From IMG/VR virus record IMGVR_UViG_3300042503_002645, positions 55,045 through 119,044 of that record: DNA of 64,000 bases; one strand, 5' to 3'. Shown piece by piece: positions 51,727-59,528 of this stretch. Every line of letters starts with the position of its first letter. Positions within the stretch are counted from its first letter, which is position 1. The DNA comes from a virus. The notes beneath the pieces were generated by a model. That model did no database searches. It saw only the letters and a list, made by a program, of their open reading frames with translations, and was not told the origin of the DNA. The position numbers and the translations under genes are program-made.

Positions 51727-52449
51727 ATGACCAACAACGAAGCTGCCGACCTGTGGAATTCGAGCGAACCGTTCGAAAACCAGTCGCGGCCAGAACCCAA
51801 GGCAAGGAAGGCCAAACCAGGCACGGAAGCCGAGATCGTCCTACCCGAAACCGACGAAGAGTTCGCGCCCGAGCCCGATACGCTCGGCGAACTGATTGAC
51901 GGCAGCGAAGACGACATCTCTTATCTTGAGGAGCAGGCTACACCTGTTCCGGTCGCGAGCGCTGTTGCTCGAGACAATCGTGCCCGAGTAGTGGCTGCTG
52001 TTGCCGCCGCTGCTCAAAAAAGGAGTACAGCCCCCATGGCTGAAACGAAGACGAAGGTCGAGTCGATTCGCGAAGAGATCGCCCGGCGGAAGAACGCAGG
52101 GGAAGAGAACATTCGCCCGCGCGACGTGATTGCGTCCCTCGCTGAGCGGGGCGTCACGGTGACCGCACCCCAGGTCAGCGTCGCCCTGCGCAACGTGACG
52201 ACCTCGATCGTCGAGCGGAACGGCAAGGCGCCCGCCAAGGCGACCAAGCCCACCACGGCCGCGGAGAAGCCTGCCAAGCGCGTCCTAGCCCGCGTGACCG
52301 CCAACGCGCCTACGCCCGCGCCCGCGGCCAACGGACCGTCCTACGCGGCTCTCGAGGCCACGGCGGCGTTCGTGCAGAACAACGGCGGCCTGGAGACGGC
52401 CCGTACCCTGCTCGACGCCTACGCCCGCCTGTTCAATCCGGCGGGCTGA
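51727..52449 (+). CDS. Acidic/basic two-part protein with HTH-like core
   Basis: 240 residues, ATG 51727 with AGGAA. The N-terminal 90 residues are acidic (ETDEEFAPEPDTLGELIDGS); residues about 110-165 have the RPRDVIASLAERGVTVTAPQ HTH-like segment, then an Ala/Lys/Pro linker and a C-terminal FVQNNGGLETARTLLDAYAR. Paralogous to 51317. Likely a regulator; target unknown. Confidence 0.5.
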   Translation: MTNNEAADLWNSSEPFENQSRPEPKARKAKPGTEAEIVLPETDEEFAPEPDTLGELIDGSEDDISYLEEQATPVPVASAVARDNRARVVAAVAAAAQKRSTAPMAETKTKVESIREEIARRKNAGEENIRPRDVIASLAERGVTVTAPQVSVALRNVTTSIVERNGKAPAKATKPTTAAEKPAKRVLARVTANAPTPAPAANGPSYAALEATAAFVQNNGGLETARTLLDAYARLFNPAG

Positions 52450-52472
52450 TCAAGCCTTCCTGTCGCCTGCGG

Positions 52473-52491
52473 CGTCCGGGGTTCCCGGACG
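52473..52491 (+). terminator. GC-rich hairpin after the 51727 gene
   Basis: CGTCCGGG/CCCGGACG, eight perfect pairs, GTT loop, 24 nt after the stop. No T-run follows. A second hairpin, CGCGCGGC/GCCGCGCG (52560-52581), lies just before the next ribosome-binding site. Confidence 0.4.
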
Positions 52492-52596
52492 TGTCACCAC
52501 ACGCCTGCCCCATCGGGGCCCCGGCGCCGCGGGTCCGATTCCTGGGCACTCTGCCCGCTCGCGCGGCCTATCTGCCGCGCGCACTAAGGAGGTTCT

Positions 52597-52875
52597 ATGC
52601 CAACGGCCTGTCCGTCGCCGCCGCGCGACCCTACCGCGCTGGTTATGCCCGCGGGGACCATCAAACGTATCCACGTGAATCAGCACATCATCCGCGCCAA
52701 CGTCAAAGCCAAGACCGACAACCCCGGGGTTACGGTCCAGTGGCGCGGCAAGAGCTATGTCGCTCGCGCCGTCGTCATTCGCGGCACAAGTACCGTAATG
52801 CAGCGAATGAACAAGCCGCTGAGCTGCGGCGCCCGCATCTGGATTCAAACTCGCGCCGAGGTGGAGATCTTATGA
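52597..52875 (+). CDS. Conserved small phage protein
   Basis: 92 residues, ATG 52597 with a strong AAGGAGG. IHVNQHIIRANVKAKTDNPG and NKPLSCGARIWIQTRAEVEI match a widespread small phage protein family of unknown role. It overlaps the next gene by four bases (ATGA). Confidence 0.65.
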   Translation: MPTACPSPPRDPTALVMPAGTIKRIHVNQHIIRANVKAKTDNPGVTVQWRGKSYVARAVVIRGTSTVMQRMNKPLSCGARIWIQTRAEVEIL

Positions 52876-53183
52876 GCCAGTATCACGAAACACAACGCGA
52901 CGAAGATCGAGCCGCGCTGAGCAACGCGCTGCAGTACATCGACAACTTGCGCGCTACTTTTGGCGACGTAATCGCTATCCCTGAAGTCGTGACGATTGAA
53001 GATGTTTGTGGCCTCGCTCTGGACACCACTAAGGGGCCACAGCAGGTCGGAGATGTTTGTAGCCGCGAGGAAATCGTCGCCATTCTTAAAGCGATCGAGA
53101 ACAACCCCTGCGGCGATATCGCCCTGATTGCGCAGCTTGCATTGAACGAGTATCGAGAAACCAACCTCACCAACAAGGAGTGA
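52872..53183 (+). CDS. Small hypothetical protein
   Basis: 103 residues, ATG 52872 in an ATGA overlap. Helical and acidic (AALSNALQYIDNLRATFGDV). No family recognised. It precedes the DUF1257 gene by three bases. Confidence 0.5.
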   Translation: MSQYHETQRDEDRAALSNALQYIDNLRATFGDVIAIPEVVTIEDVCGLALDTTKGPQQVGDVCSREEIVAILKAIENNPCGDIALIAQLALNEYRETNLTNKE

Positions 53184-53186
53184 CCC

Positions 53187-53549
53187 ATGAGTCACATCGT
53201 GCAGATCAAGACGGAAGTGAAGGACGAGATGGCGGTCCGGGCGGCGTGTCTCCGCCTCAAGTGGGAGCAGCCCACCTTTGGCGATTTCCGCGTCTACGCC
53301 GTCACCCGTACCGGCTTGGGCGTGAAGCTCCCGGGCTGGTCGTTCCCGGTCGTCTGCAACCTGCAGACCGGCGCCGTGGATTACGACAACTTCAACGGCA
53401 GCTGGGGCGCGCAGAAGACGCTCGACCAGTTCATGCAGGCCTATACGATCGAGAAGGCGAAGCTGGAAGCCGCCAAGATGGGCTACAGCGTCTATGAGGA
53501 GTCGCTCGTCGACGGCTCCGTGAAGCTCACCGTCAACGTGGAAGGTTGA
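53187..53549 (+). CDS. DUF1257/Ycf35-like protein
   Basis: 120 residues, ATG 53187 with AAGGAG. MSHIVQIKTEVKDEMAVRAA, LKWEQPTFGDFRVYA and QKTLDQFMQAYTIEKAKLEA match the DUF1257 (Ycf35) family known from cyanobacteria, plastids and some planctomycetes and phages. Function unknown. It is followed at once by a DUF2997-like gene and a Ycf46-type AAA ATPase, a conserved trio. Confidence 0.85.
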   Translation: MSHIVQIKTEVKDEMAVRAACLRLKWEQPTFGDFRVYAVTRTGLGVKLPGWSFPVVCNLQTGAVDYDNFNGSWGAQKTLDQFMQAYTIEKAKLEAAKMGYSVYEESLVDGSVKLTVNVEG

Positions 53550-53555
53550 AGAAAC

Positions 53556-53744
53556 ATGAAGACCATCGAAATCGTCGTGTCGCCCAAGGGCGAGAGCAAG
53601 ATCGAGACCAAGGGTTTCTCCGGAGCGGGCTGCCAGGAGGCCACCCGCGCGATGGAGCAGGCGCTCGGCGCCAAGACGAGCGAGACGCTCACCGGTGAGT
53701 ACTACACCGAGGTCAACACCAATCACATCGAAGCCCAGAACTGA
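53556..53744 (+). CDS. DUF2997-like protein
   Basis: 62 residues. MKTIEIVVSPKGESKIETKG followed by FSGAGCQEATRAMEQALG is the DUF2997 signature. Usually found next to DUF1257 and a Ycf46 ATPase, as here. Role unknown; the single conserved Cys may matter. Confidence 0.85.
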   Translation: MKTIEIVVSPKGESKIETKGFSGAGCQEATRAMEQALGAKTSETLTGEYYTEVNTNHIEAQN

Positions 53745-53764
53745 CCCTCAACCAAGGAAACACG

Positions 53765-55258
53765 ATGAGCCTGCCGCAGCAGATCAAGGAGCTCGTTTGC
53801 GCCGGTTTTTCCGGCATCTGGGTCGACACCCAGGAATCTGATGATGCCATCGCTTCGGTCAAGAAGCTCTGCGAGGAGCGCGACTGGGGTTTCGAAGTCT
53901 GGGACTTGGATCGCCAGCTGTACAACCACAACGCCACCGCCGCCCCCGGCCCGGTGCAGGCGCTGCGCTGGCTCGATACGCCCGACGCGCGGACCAAGAG
54001 CACCCAGCTGCTCGTCCTGAAGAACTTCCACAAGTACCTGCCCAACCCAGAGGTGATGCAGGTCCTGCAAAACCGGATCGTCACGGGCAAGGCCATCGGC
54101 CAGCACGTCGTGGTGCTCTCGCCGGTGCTCCAGCTCCAGCCCGAGATCGAAAAGCTGTTCACCGTGGTGCATCACGAGTTGCCCACCCGCGAGCAGCTCA
54201 CGACGATCGCCAACGATCTGTTCACCGGCGAGGGGAACACGTTCGAGCGGCCAACCGACGAGGTGATCGCCAACGTCGTCGATGCCGCCTCGGGCATGAC
54301 GCGGCTCGAGGCCGAGAACGCGTTCGCGCTCTCGATGGTCCGGCACAACACGCTCAACCCGGACGTGATCTGGAACCTCAAGGCCCAGACGCTCGAGAAG
54401 GCGGGCACGCTCAGCCTCTACCGTGGCGACGCGACGTTCGACGCCCTCGGCGGCCTGGACAACCTCAAGCAGTTCTGCATCCGCGCCATGAAGCGCCAGG
54501 GCGAGGCGGACCCAGAGAAGCGGCCGCGGGGCGTGCTGCTCCTGTCGCCGCCGGGCTGCGGCAAGTCGCAGTTCGCCAAGGCGCTGGGCAACGAGGTCGG
54601 GCGGCCCACGGTCGTCCTGGACTTCGGCTCGCTCATGGGCAAGTTCGTCGGCGAGTCGGAGGGCAACATTCGCCGGGCGCTGGCCCTGGTGGACGCCATG
54701 GCGCCCTGCATCCTGTTTTGCGACGAGATCGAGAAAGGCCTCTCGGGCGTCGGCTCGAGCGGCCAGACCGACTCCGGCGTGACGGCGCGCCTGTTTGGCA
54801 CGTTCCTCACGTGGCTCAATGACCACAAGAGCGACGTGTTCTTCATCGGCACCTGCAACGACGCCAGCAAGCTGCCGCCGGAGTTCACCCGCGCGGAGCG
54901 TTTCGACGGCGTGTTCTTCGTGGACCTGCCCGGCGCGGCAGCGCGGAGCTACATCTGGGAGCTCTACCTCAACAAGTTCGGCATCGACAAGACCCAGCCC
55001 AAGCCGGACGACAGCAACTGGACGGGCGCCGAGATCAAGTCGTGCTGCCGCCTGGCCGCGCTTCTGGACGTCTCGCTCGTCGAGGCCGCGCAGAACGTGG
55101 TCCCAGTGGCCGTGACCAACGCTGATTCCATCGCCAACCTGCGGACCTGGGCCGACGGCCGCTGCATCTCGGCCGATGCCAGGGGTTACTTCAAGAAGGC
55201 GGCCAAGGCAATCACCGAGCCCGCCACCCGGCGCCGCGTTGCGCCCAGCTCGAATTGA
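53765..55258 (+). CDS. Ycf46-type AAA ATPase
   Basis: 497 residues. An N-terminal domain (1-215) of the Ycf46 kind (AGFSGIWVDTQESDDAIASV, QLLVLKNFHKYL) is followed by an AAA module: Walker A SPPGCGKS 261-268, Walker B ILFCDE 316-321, sensor-1 Asn365 in FFIGTCND and arginine-finger candidates in TRAERFD 375-381. Such ATPases remodel proteins as hexamers; the cellular target is unknown. Third gene of the DUF1257-DUF2997-AAA cassette. Confidence 0.85.
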   Translation: MSLPQQIKELVCAGFSGIWVDTQESDDAIASVKKLCEERDWGFEVWDLDRQLYNHNATAAPGPVQALRWLDTPDARTKSTQLLVLKNFHKYLPNPEVMQVLQNRIVTGKAIGQHVVVLSPVLQLQPEIEKLFTVVHHELPTREQLTTIANDLFTGEGNTFERPTDEVIANVVDAASGMTRLEAENAFALSMVRHNTLNPDVIWNLKAQTLEKAGTLSLYRGDATFDALGGLDNLKQFCIRAMKRQGEADPEKRPRGVLLLSPPGCGKSQFAKALGNEVGRPTVVLDFGSLMGKFVGESEGNIRRALALVDAMAPCILFCDEIEKGLSGVGSSGQTDSGVTARLFGTFLTWLNDHKSDVFFIGTCNDASKLPPEFTRAERFDGVFFVDLPGAAARSYIWELYLNKFGIDKTQPKPDDSNWTGAEIKSCCRLAALLDVSLVEAAQNVVPVAVTNADSIANLRTWADGRCISADARGYFKKAAKAITEPATRRRVAPSSN

Positions 55259-55303
55259 AAGATATCTTTGCGCCCGGCGGTGGCTGTGTAGCTGCCGCCG
55301 GGC
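55258..55303 (+). terminator. AAAGATATCTTT site plus GC hairpin
   Basis: The full palindrome AAAGATATCTTT (55258-55269) overlaps the AAA gene stop and is followed after two bases by GCCCGGCGG/CCGCCGGGC (55272-55280, 55295-55303). No T-run follows. The same site-plus-hairpin order occurs at 61632-61680. Confidence 0.45.
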
Positions 55304-55342
55304 CGGGAAAGAAACAGCCATGACCAACTGGAGCCAGGAACG

Positions 55343-55795
55343 ATGAACGAGCCGATCATGAAGCGCTGGGTTACGGCCCTGCGCAGCGGCGATTACCAGC
55401 AGAGCCGTGGCGCGCTGCGTAGCACAACCGCGGACGACAAGGAGTTGGGCAATAACTTTTGCTGCCTGGGCGTGCTCTGTGATCTTTACGCCAAAGAACA
55501 CCCGAACGCGGCCTGGGTCCGCGGCGACGACGACTCCACCTGTTGGTTTGACGCCAACACGGGCCCCGCCCCAGCCGCCGACGATGAAACGCTGCCGGAG
55601 GCCGTGCGACAATGGGCTGACATGAACGACGGACTTGGTCGCTTAAAGACCGAAGAAACTGTCGCCAAACTGCAAGCGTTGCTCCCGGACCACAAGAAAA
55701 AATCTTGGATGACCAGCCTCGCGGACATCAACGACGACGGCGTGCCGTTTCCACAGATCGCCGATTTCATCGAACAGAACTGGCAAGACCTTTGA
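55343..55795 (+). CDS. Phage protein of CCLGVLCDLY family, copy 1
   Basis: 150 residues, ATG 55343. RWVTALRSGDYQQSRGALRS, NNFCCLGVLCDLYAKEHPNA and FPQIADFIEQNW define a widespread phage family of unknown function. Copy 2 at 55803 is a tandem duplicate with similar ends and a diverged middle. Confidence 0.75.
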   Translation: MNEPIMKRWVTALRSGDYQQSRGALRSTTADDKELGNNFCCLGVLCDLYAKEHPNAAWVRGDDDSTCWFDANTGPAPAADDETLPEAVRQWADMNDGLGRLKTEETVAKLQALLPDHKKKSWMTSLADINDDGVPFPQIADFIEQNWQDL

Positions 55796-55802
55796 GGCCA
55801 AC

Positions 55803-56264
55803 ATGAAACAGGAAGTAGCAGAGAAGTGGGTCGCAGCACTGCGCAGCGGTGAGTACCAGCAGGGCCACGGCCGCCTGCGAGACACAAATACGGAGGAAGT
55901 CGGCGGCGATAAGCAAATTACACCCGGAGCGCGTTTCTGCTGTTTGGGTGTGCTCTGCGATCTGTACGCCAAGGAACACCCAAACGCGCAATGGATTCCC
56001 GAAACGGATCCAGGCGAGGACGAGTGCCTGTTTGCGCCGGATATCACGTCAGCTCACGTTGCCGCGGACGGCGACAAATTCGTCTTGCCGTCGATGGTGC
56101 GTGACTGGTCAGGAGTGCGTGAAACCGACGGCACGCCCAGCACGTTGGCCGCCGCCGACGAGCTAAGGAAATTCAACAGCAGCGCGCTTACAGAAGCCAA
56201 CGATAGAAACGTCACGTTCAAACAAATCGCAGATTTCATCGAGCAAAACTGGCAAGCCCTGTAA
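55803..56264 (+). CDS. Phage protein of CCLGVLCDLY family, copy 2
   Basis: 153 residues, ATG 55803. KWVAALRSGEYQQGHGRLRD, RFCCLGVLCDLYAKEHPNAQ and FKQIADFIEQNW match copy 1 closely at both ends; the region between residues 60 and 130 differs. Tandem gene duplication with divergence. Confidence 0.75.
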   Translation: MKQEVAEKWVAALRSGEYQQGHGRLRDTNTEEVGGDKQITPGARFCCLGVLCDLYAKEHPNAQWIPETDPGEDECLFAPDITSAHVAADGDKFVLPSMVRDWSGVRETDGTPSTLAAADELRKFNSSALTEANDRNVTFKQIADFIEQNWQAL

Positions 56265-56282
56265 ACACCCTAGGAGGTACGT

Positions 56283-57242
56283 GTGAGCACGACTCTCGAA
56301 GCCCCGCCGGAAGCCCCGGCGGGCGACGGCGCCCCGATCGCTGACGCAGCGCAGGAGATGCGCGCCAGCATGGGCGCGGTCGAACTGTCGTTCACTTGGC
56401 TCGGCACCCAGCGCAAGCTGGAAGACCGGCAGACCAAGCAGGCCGCCGATACGTTTCACGCCGACGCCAAGAGCGTGCGCGCCAGCAAGGTGCTCATCGA
56501 CTCGAAGCACCCGGCGTACAAGGCGGCCACTATCATTCGCAGCCAGGCCCGGAGTTTCCTCCGCGGCATCAGCCTGCCCTATCCGCAAGAAGGCGTTCGC
56601 CTGATCAAGCTCTCTGATATTGATCGCTTCGAGGCGCAGATGCGCGAGTTCCGCCAGCGGCTGGACGACGCCGTGGCGACGCTCACCGAGCACTACGACG
56701 CGATCAAGGCCAACGCCCGCGAGCGCCTCGGGGACCTCTACAACCCGACCGACTACCCCAACAACCTCGACGGGGTGTTCAGCCTCACGTGGGAGTATCC
56801 GTCGATCGAGCCGCCGGAATACCTGCTCCACTACAACCCGCAGCTCTACCAGCAGAAGCAGGCCGAGGTGCGCGACCGGTTTGAGCAAGCGGTGATCCTG
56901 GCTGAGAACGCGTTCGGCGAACGACTCCAGGAGCTGATCGATCACCTGCTCGAGCGCCTCCGCGGCGTCGAGACAGGCGATACAAAGCGATTCTCGAACG
57001 CGACCGTGGAGAACTTCACCGAGTTTGCGGCCGAGTTCCGGAAGATGAACATCCGCGGCAACACGCAGCTCGAGGCGCTGGTGGACCGCGCCCAGGCCGT
57101 CGTGGCGGGCGTTGATTCCAAGGCGGTCAAGGCCAACGGCGACCTCCGGCAGACGCTCTCGACCCAGATGGGCGAAGTGCGCGACGCGTTGGACACTCTT
57201 CTGGCCAACCAGCCTCGTCGCCGCGTCATGCGGATGGACTGA
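56283..57242 (+). CDS. Helical hypothetical protein
   Basis: 319 residues from GTG 56283 with AGGAGG. Mostly helical (QRKLEDRQTKQAADTFHADA), with a coiled coil at the C-terminus. It ends RRRVMRMD, and the next protein carries RRIMRMEETS at its end. Family not firmly recognised. TGATG overlap with the next gene. Confidence 0.5.
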   Translation: MSTTLEAPPEAPAGDGAPIADAAQEMRASMGAVELSFTWLGTQRKLEDRQTKQAADTFHADAKSVRASKVLIDSKHPAYKAATIIRSQARSFLRGISLPYPQEGVRLIKLSDIDRFEAQMREFRQRLDDAVATLTEHYDAIKANARERLGDLYNPTDYPNNLDGVFSLTWEYPSIEPPEYLLHYNPQLYQQKQAEVRDRFEQAVILAENAFGERLQELIDHLLERLRGVETGDTKRFSNATVENFTEFAAEFRKMNIRGNTQLEALVDRAQAVVAGVDSKAVKANGDLRQTLSTQMGEVRDALDTLLANQPRRRVMRMD

Positions 57243-58243
57243 TGGACGAGGTCGCCAAGCTCAAAGATTCATTGACGCCTGATTTCTCAAATCCGCCGTC
57301 GATCCGAAAGAAACGTGCGCCCAAGCACGATTTCAAGGACGGCAACGGGCGGGTGTTCGCGCACCGCCACGATCACGGCGGCGGCTGGGTGGCGGACACG
57401 GCCTGGGTAGCGCCCACTGCAAAGGTCACCCGCAACGCACAGGTCTACGGTTTTGCACGCGTCGCGGACCAGTGCGAAATCACTGGCGCGTCGCGCGTCT
57501 ACGGTCGCGCGCGGCTGTTTGATCGTGTGCAGTTGCATCAGTGCGCCGAGGTTTCCGGTTGCGCCAAGGTGATGGATCGCAGCACCTTGTACGATGACGC
57601 GCAGGTCACCGACAACGCGCTGGTTTGCGGCAGCAGCTCGTTCACCCAGCGTGTGTACGTTGCCAACGACGCCTTGGTACACAACACGCGGATCGCCGGG
57701 CCGCCTAAGAACGGCCGTGCGATGATCCTCGACTCGGCGCGCGTATTGAACTGCGTAATTGAGGGCCACACGCGGGTTGAAAACGCATCGCTGTGCGAAA
57801 ACACGGGGCTGCGCAACGCGCGCGTGCACCTGACGGCGCGGCTCGTCCATAGTAATTTGCACGGCAACCTTTCTGCGCGCTATTACCTGTACGCGCATGG
57901 TAGCCTGGAGTTAAACCCCGGCGAGCCAACGCTCGAGTCGCAGGTCGTATCGTTTAGCGGCGCGGCATATCGAAGCGCGTATTTTGGCCACCCCGCCGTC
58001 ATTGGTCCAAACGTCCATCTGTTCCATTCCACTTTTCGGCTCGATGGCGAAGAGGTGAATGACTACTTCGCTGCGCTGAACTACAGGTTTGTGGACGTCA
58101 ACGCGTATAACCTGGACGCAATCCGCAGGCTTGTCGAGGGGCCACAGCCGCAGCTGGTCGCTGTTCCGGTACCGCCGTCGCGTCCCGCCAGTTTCGATTC
58201 TGTGGGTCAACGCCGCATCATGCGGATGGAGGAAACCTCGTGA
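57242..58243 (+). CDS. Left-handed beta-helix (hexapeptide-like) protein
   Basis: 333 residues, ATG 57242 in TGATG. Residues about 50-230 contain stacked strand repeats (DTAWVAPTAKVTRNAQVYGF, ARVADQCEITGASRVYGRAR) typical of hexapeptide/YdcK-like beta-helices that are common in phages. No transferase active-site residues recognised. Could be a virion or host-interaction protein. Confidence 0.7.
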   Translation: MDEVAKLKDSLTPDFSNPPSIRKKRAPKHDFKDGNGRVFAHRHDHGGGWVADTAWVAPTAKVTRNAQVYGFARVADQCEITGASRVYGRARLFDRVQLHQCAEVSGCAKVMDRSTLYDDAQVTDNALVCGSSSFTQRVYVANDALVHNTRIAGPPKNGRAMILDSARVLNCVIEGHTRVENASLCENTGLRNARVHLTARLVHSNLHGNLSARYYLYAHGSLELNPGEPTLESQVVSFSGAAYRSAYFGHPAVIGPNVHLFHSTFRLDGEEVNDYFAALNYRFVDVNAYNLDAIRRLVEGPQPQLVAVPVPPSRPASFDSVGQRRIMRMEETS

Positions 58244-58512
58244 ACATCTACGTGCGCCCCGACGGCAATGCTCAGTGCATCTACGACGAGGCTATCGATC
58301 TAGACCAGGTGGGCGCCGTGGCCATTCGCCGCGCGTCCCACGTCGAGCCCGCGGCCAACGGACCGGGTTGGACAGCTGACCTGTCGCCCGTGGGTGGGCC
58401 GGTGCTGGGTCCGTTTCCCAAGCGCAACGAGGCTCTCGCCGCCGAGATCGCGTGGCTGGAAGTGAACCTGGCCAACGGACCGGTTACGGTGCGTGAGGGT
58501 CCAAGTGAGTAG
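58240..58512 (+). CDS. Conserved small phage protein (GPVLGPF family)
   Basis: 90 residues, GTGA overlap with the previous gene (the start is GTG 58240). IRRASHVEPAANGPGWTADL then SPVGGPVLGPFPKRNEALAA and EIAWLEVNLANG match a common short phage family of unknown role. Confidence 0.75.
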   Translation: MNIYVRPDGNAQCIYDEAIDLDQVGAVAIRRASHVEPAANGPGWTADLSPVGGPVLGPFPKRNEALAAEIAWLEVNLANGPVTVREGPSE

Positions 58513-58813
58513 CTGCGTGCCGTGGACAATCGAAGACATCGATGGGGACAACCCTCGCGGCGCGCCGGGCACGTTCGACTTCAACGTTTGGTACGAGTTG
58601 AATGCGCCGGAGTACGGCGCGCCGCAGATCGAGATTATCGGAGTCACCTGCACACGCGCAGAATTCAATGCAGCGCAAGACGAGCTAGTTGCCGCGCAAG
58701 ACAGAGAACAGCTGGCCGAGTGGTTTGATATCTATCTCAACACTCACCCTGATGAACTTGCGGCCATACAAGATCAAGCTCGCATCTTCTGCCATATCGA
58801 TCTTGTGAATTGA
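58505..58813 (+). CDS. Small hypothetical protein
   Basis: 102 residues from GTG 58505 with GAGGG upstream (GTG 58493 is possible). WTIEDIDGDNPRGAPGTFDF at the start, an acidic C-terminus with FDIYLNTHPDELAAIQDQAR. The AT-rich site at 58727 is read F-D-I-Y. Confidence 0.5.
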   Translation: MSSCVPWTIEDIDGDNPRGAPGTFDFNVWYELNAPEYGAPQIEIIGVTCTRAEFNAAQDELVAAQDREQLAEWFDIYLNTHPDELAAIQDQARIFCHIDLVN

Positions 58814-58865
58814 GAGAAGCCTGGCAAGGCGCGTAAGTTAGTATCCAGCAACAGCGCGAGGTGGT

Positions 58866-58895
58866 TTGACGAAACACACCACTTGCGCTTATGCT
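58866..58895 (+). promoter_or_regulatory. Sigma-70-type promoter for secreted-protein gene
   Basis: TTGACG (58866-58871), 18-base spacer, TATGCT (58890-58895), 132 nt upstream of ATG 59028. One of few good matches to a housekeeping promoter in the window. Confidence 0.6.
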
Positions 58896-59027
58896 TTCGA
58901 CCCGCGCAACACGTTTGCCCGGCAGTTTGATTTCTGGCACGCGATGGAAAGCGTGACCAGCGTTTGAGTGGCCGACGAACTACAGTACGTTCCGGCCAGG
59001 TTTTTGCGTTTCGCAAAGGAGTTTCTC

Positions 59028-59435
59028 ATGAAGTCGTTTTTCTTCGCCCTCGCCCTCTGCGCCCTCGTCTGCGGTTCGGCCTTCGCCGGTGAAACGGTGA
59101 GCGTCGTCAACCACGGCGCAGCCGAGAAGGCCGCACCAGTCGTGGCGGCACCTGCTCCGGCTCCGGCCGTAGTCGTGGCCCAGGCACCGGTCCAGGAGAT
59201 CGTGGTCGTCGACGCCCGCCAGCCGCGGCCGATCGTGATCGTCGACAACGGACCGCGGCGTTGCCTGAACGGCCGCTGCAGCACGACCACGCGGGCCAGC
59301 AGCACCTGCACCGGCCCGAACTGCCAGCAGTACAAGGTGCAGGAGACCGACACCGAAACCGCCCGTCGTCGCTGGCTCGGCGGCGGCTACGTGATCCGGA
59401 ACAACAACCGGACGGTCGTTAAGCCGACCCGTTGA
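59028..59435 (+). CDS. Secreted small protein with signal peptide (moron candidate)
   Basis: 135 residues, ATG 59028 with AAAGGAG. MKSFFFALALCALVCGSAFA is a complete Sec signal peptide with cleavage likely after AFA. The mature part is Ala/Pro/Val-rich, then has NGPRRCLNGRCSTTTRASST and a basic end. Own promoter upstream (58866) and terminator downstream (59464) mark it as an independently expressed unit, as in prophage morons altering the host envelope. Function unknown. Confidence 0.6.
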   Translation: MKSFFFALALCALVCGSAFAGETVSVVNHGAAEKAAPVVAAPAPAPAVVVAQAPVQEIVVVDARQPRPIVIVDNGPRRCLNGRCSTTTRASSTCTGPNCQQYKVQETDTETARRRWLGGGYVIRNNNRTVVKPTR

Positions 59436-59463
59436 TCGTTACGGGTCTGACAAACTCTTCACG

Positions 59464-59504
59464 GGGGCGCACGGGTATGTACCTGTGCGCCCCTTCTCTT
59501 TTCC
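59464..59504 (+). terminator. Rho-independent terminator
   Basis: GGGGCGCACGGG pairs with CCTGTGCGCCCC (one G-U) around TATGTA, followed by TTCTCTTTTCC. Position 28 nt after the secreted-protein stop. Confidence 0.8.
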
Positions 59505-59528
59505 CCTCCCCGTTACACAAAGGACCTC

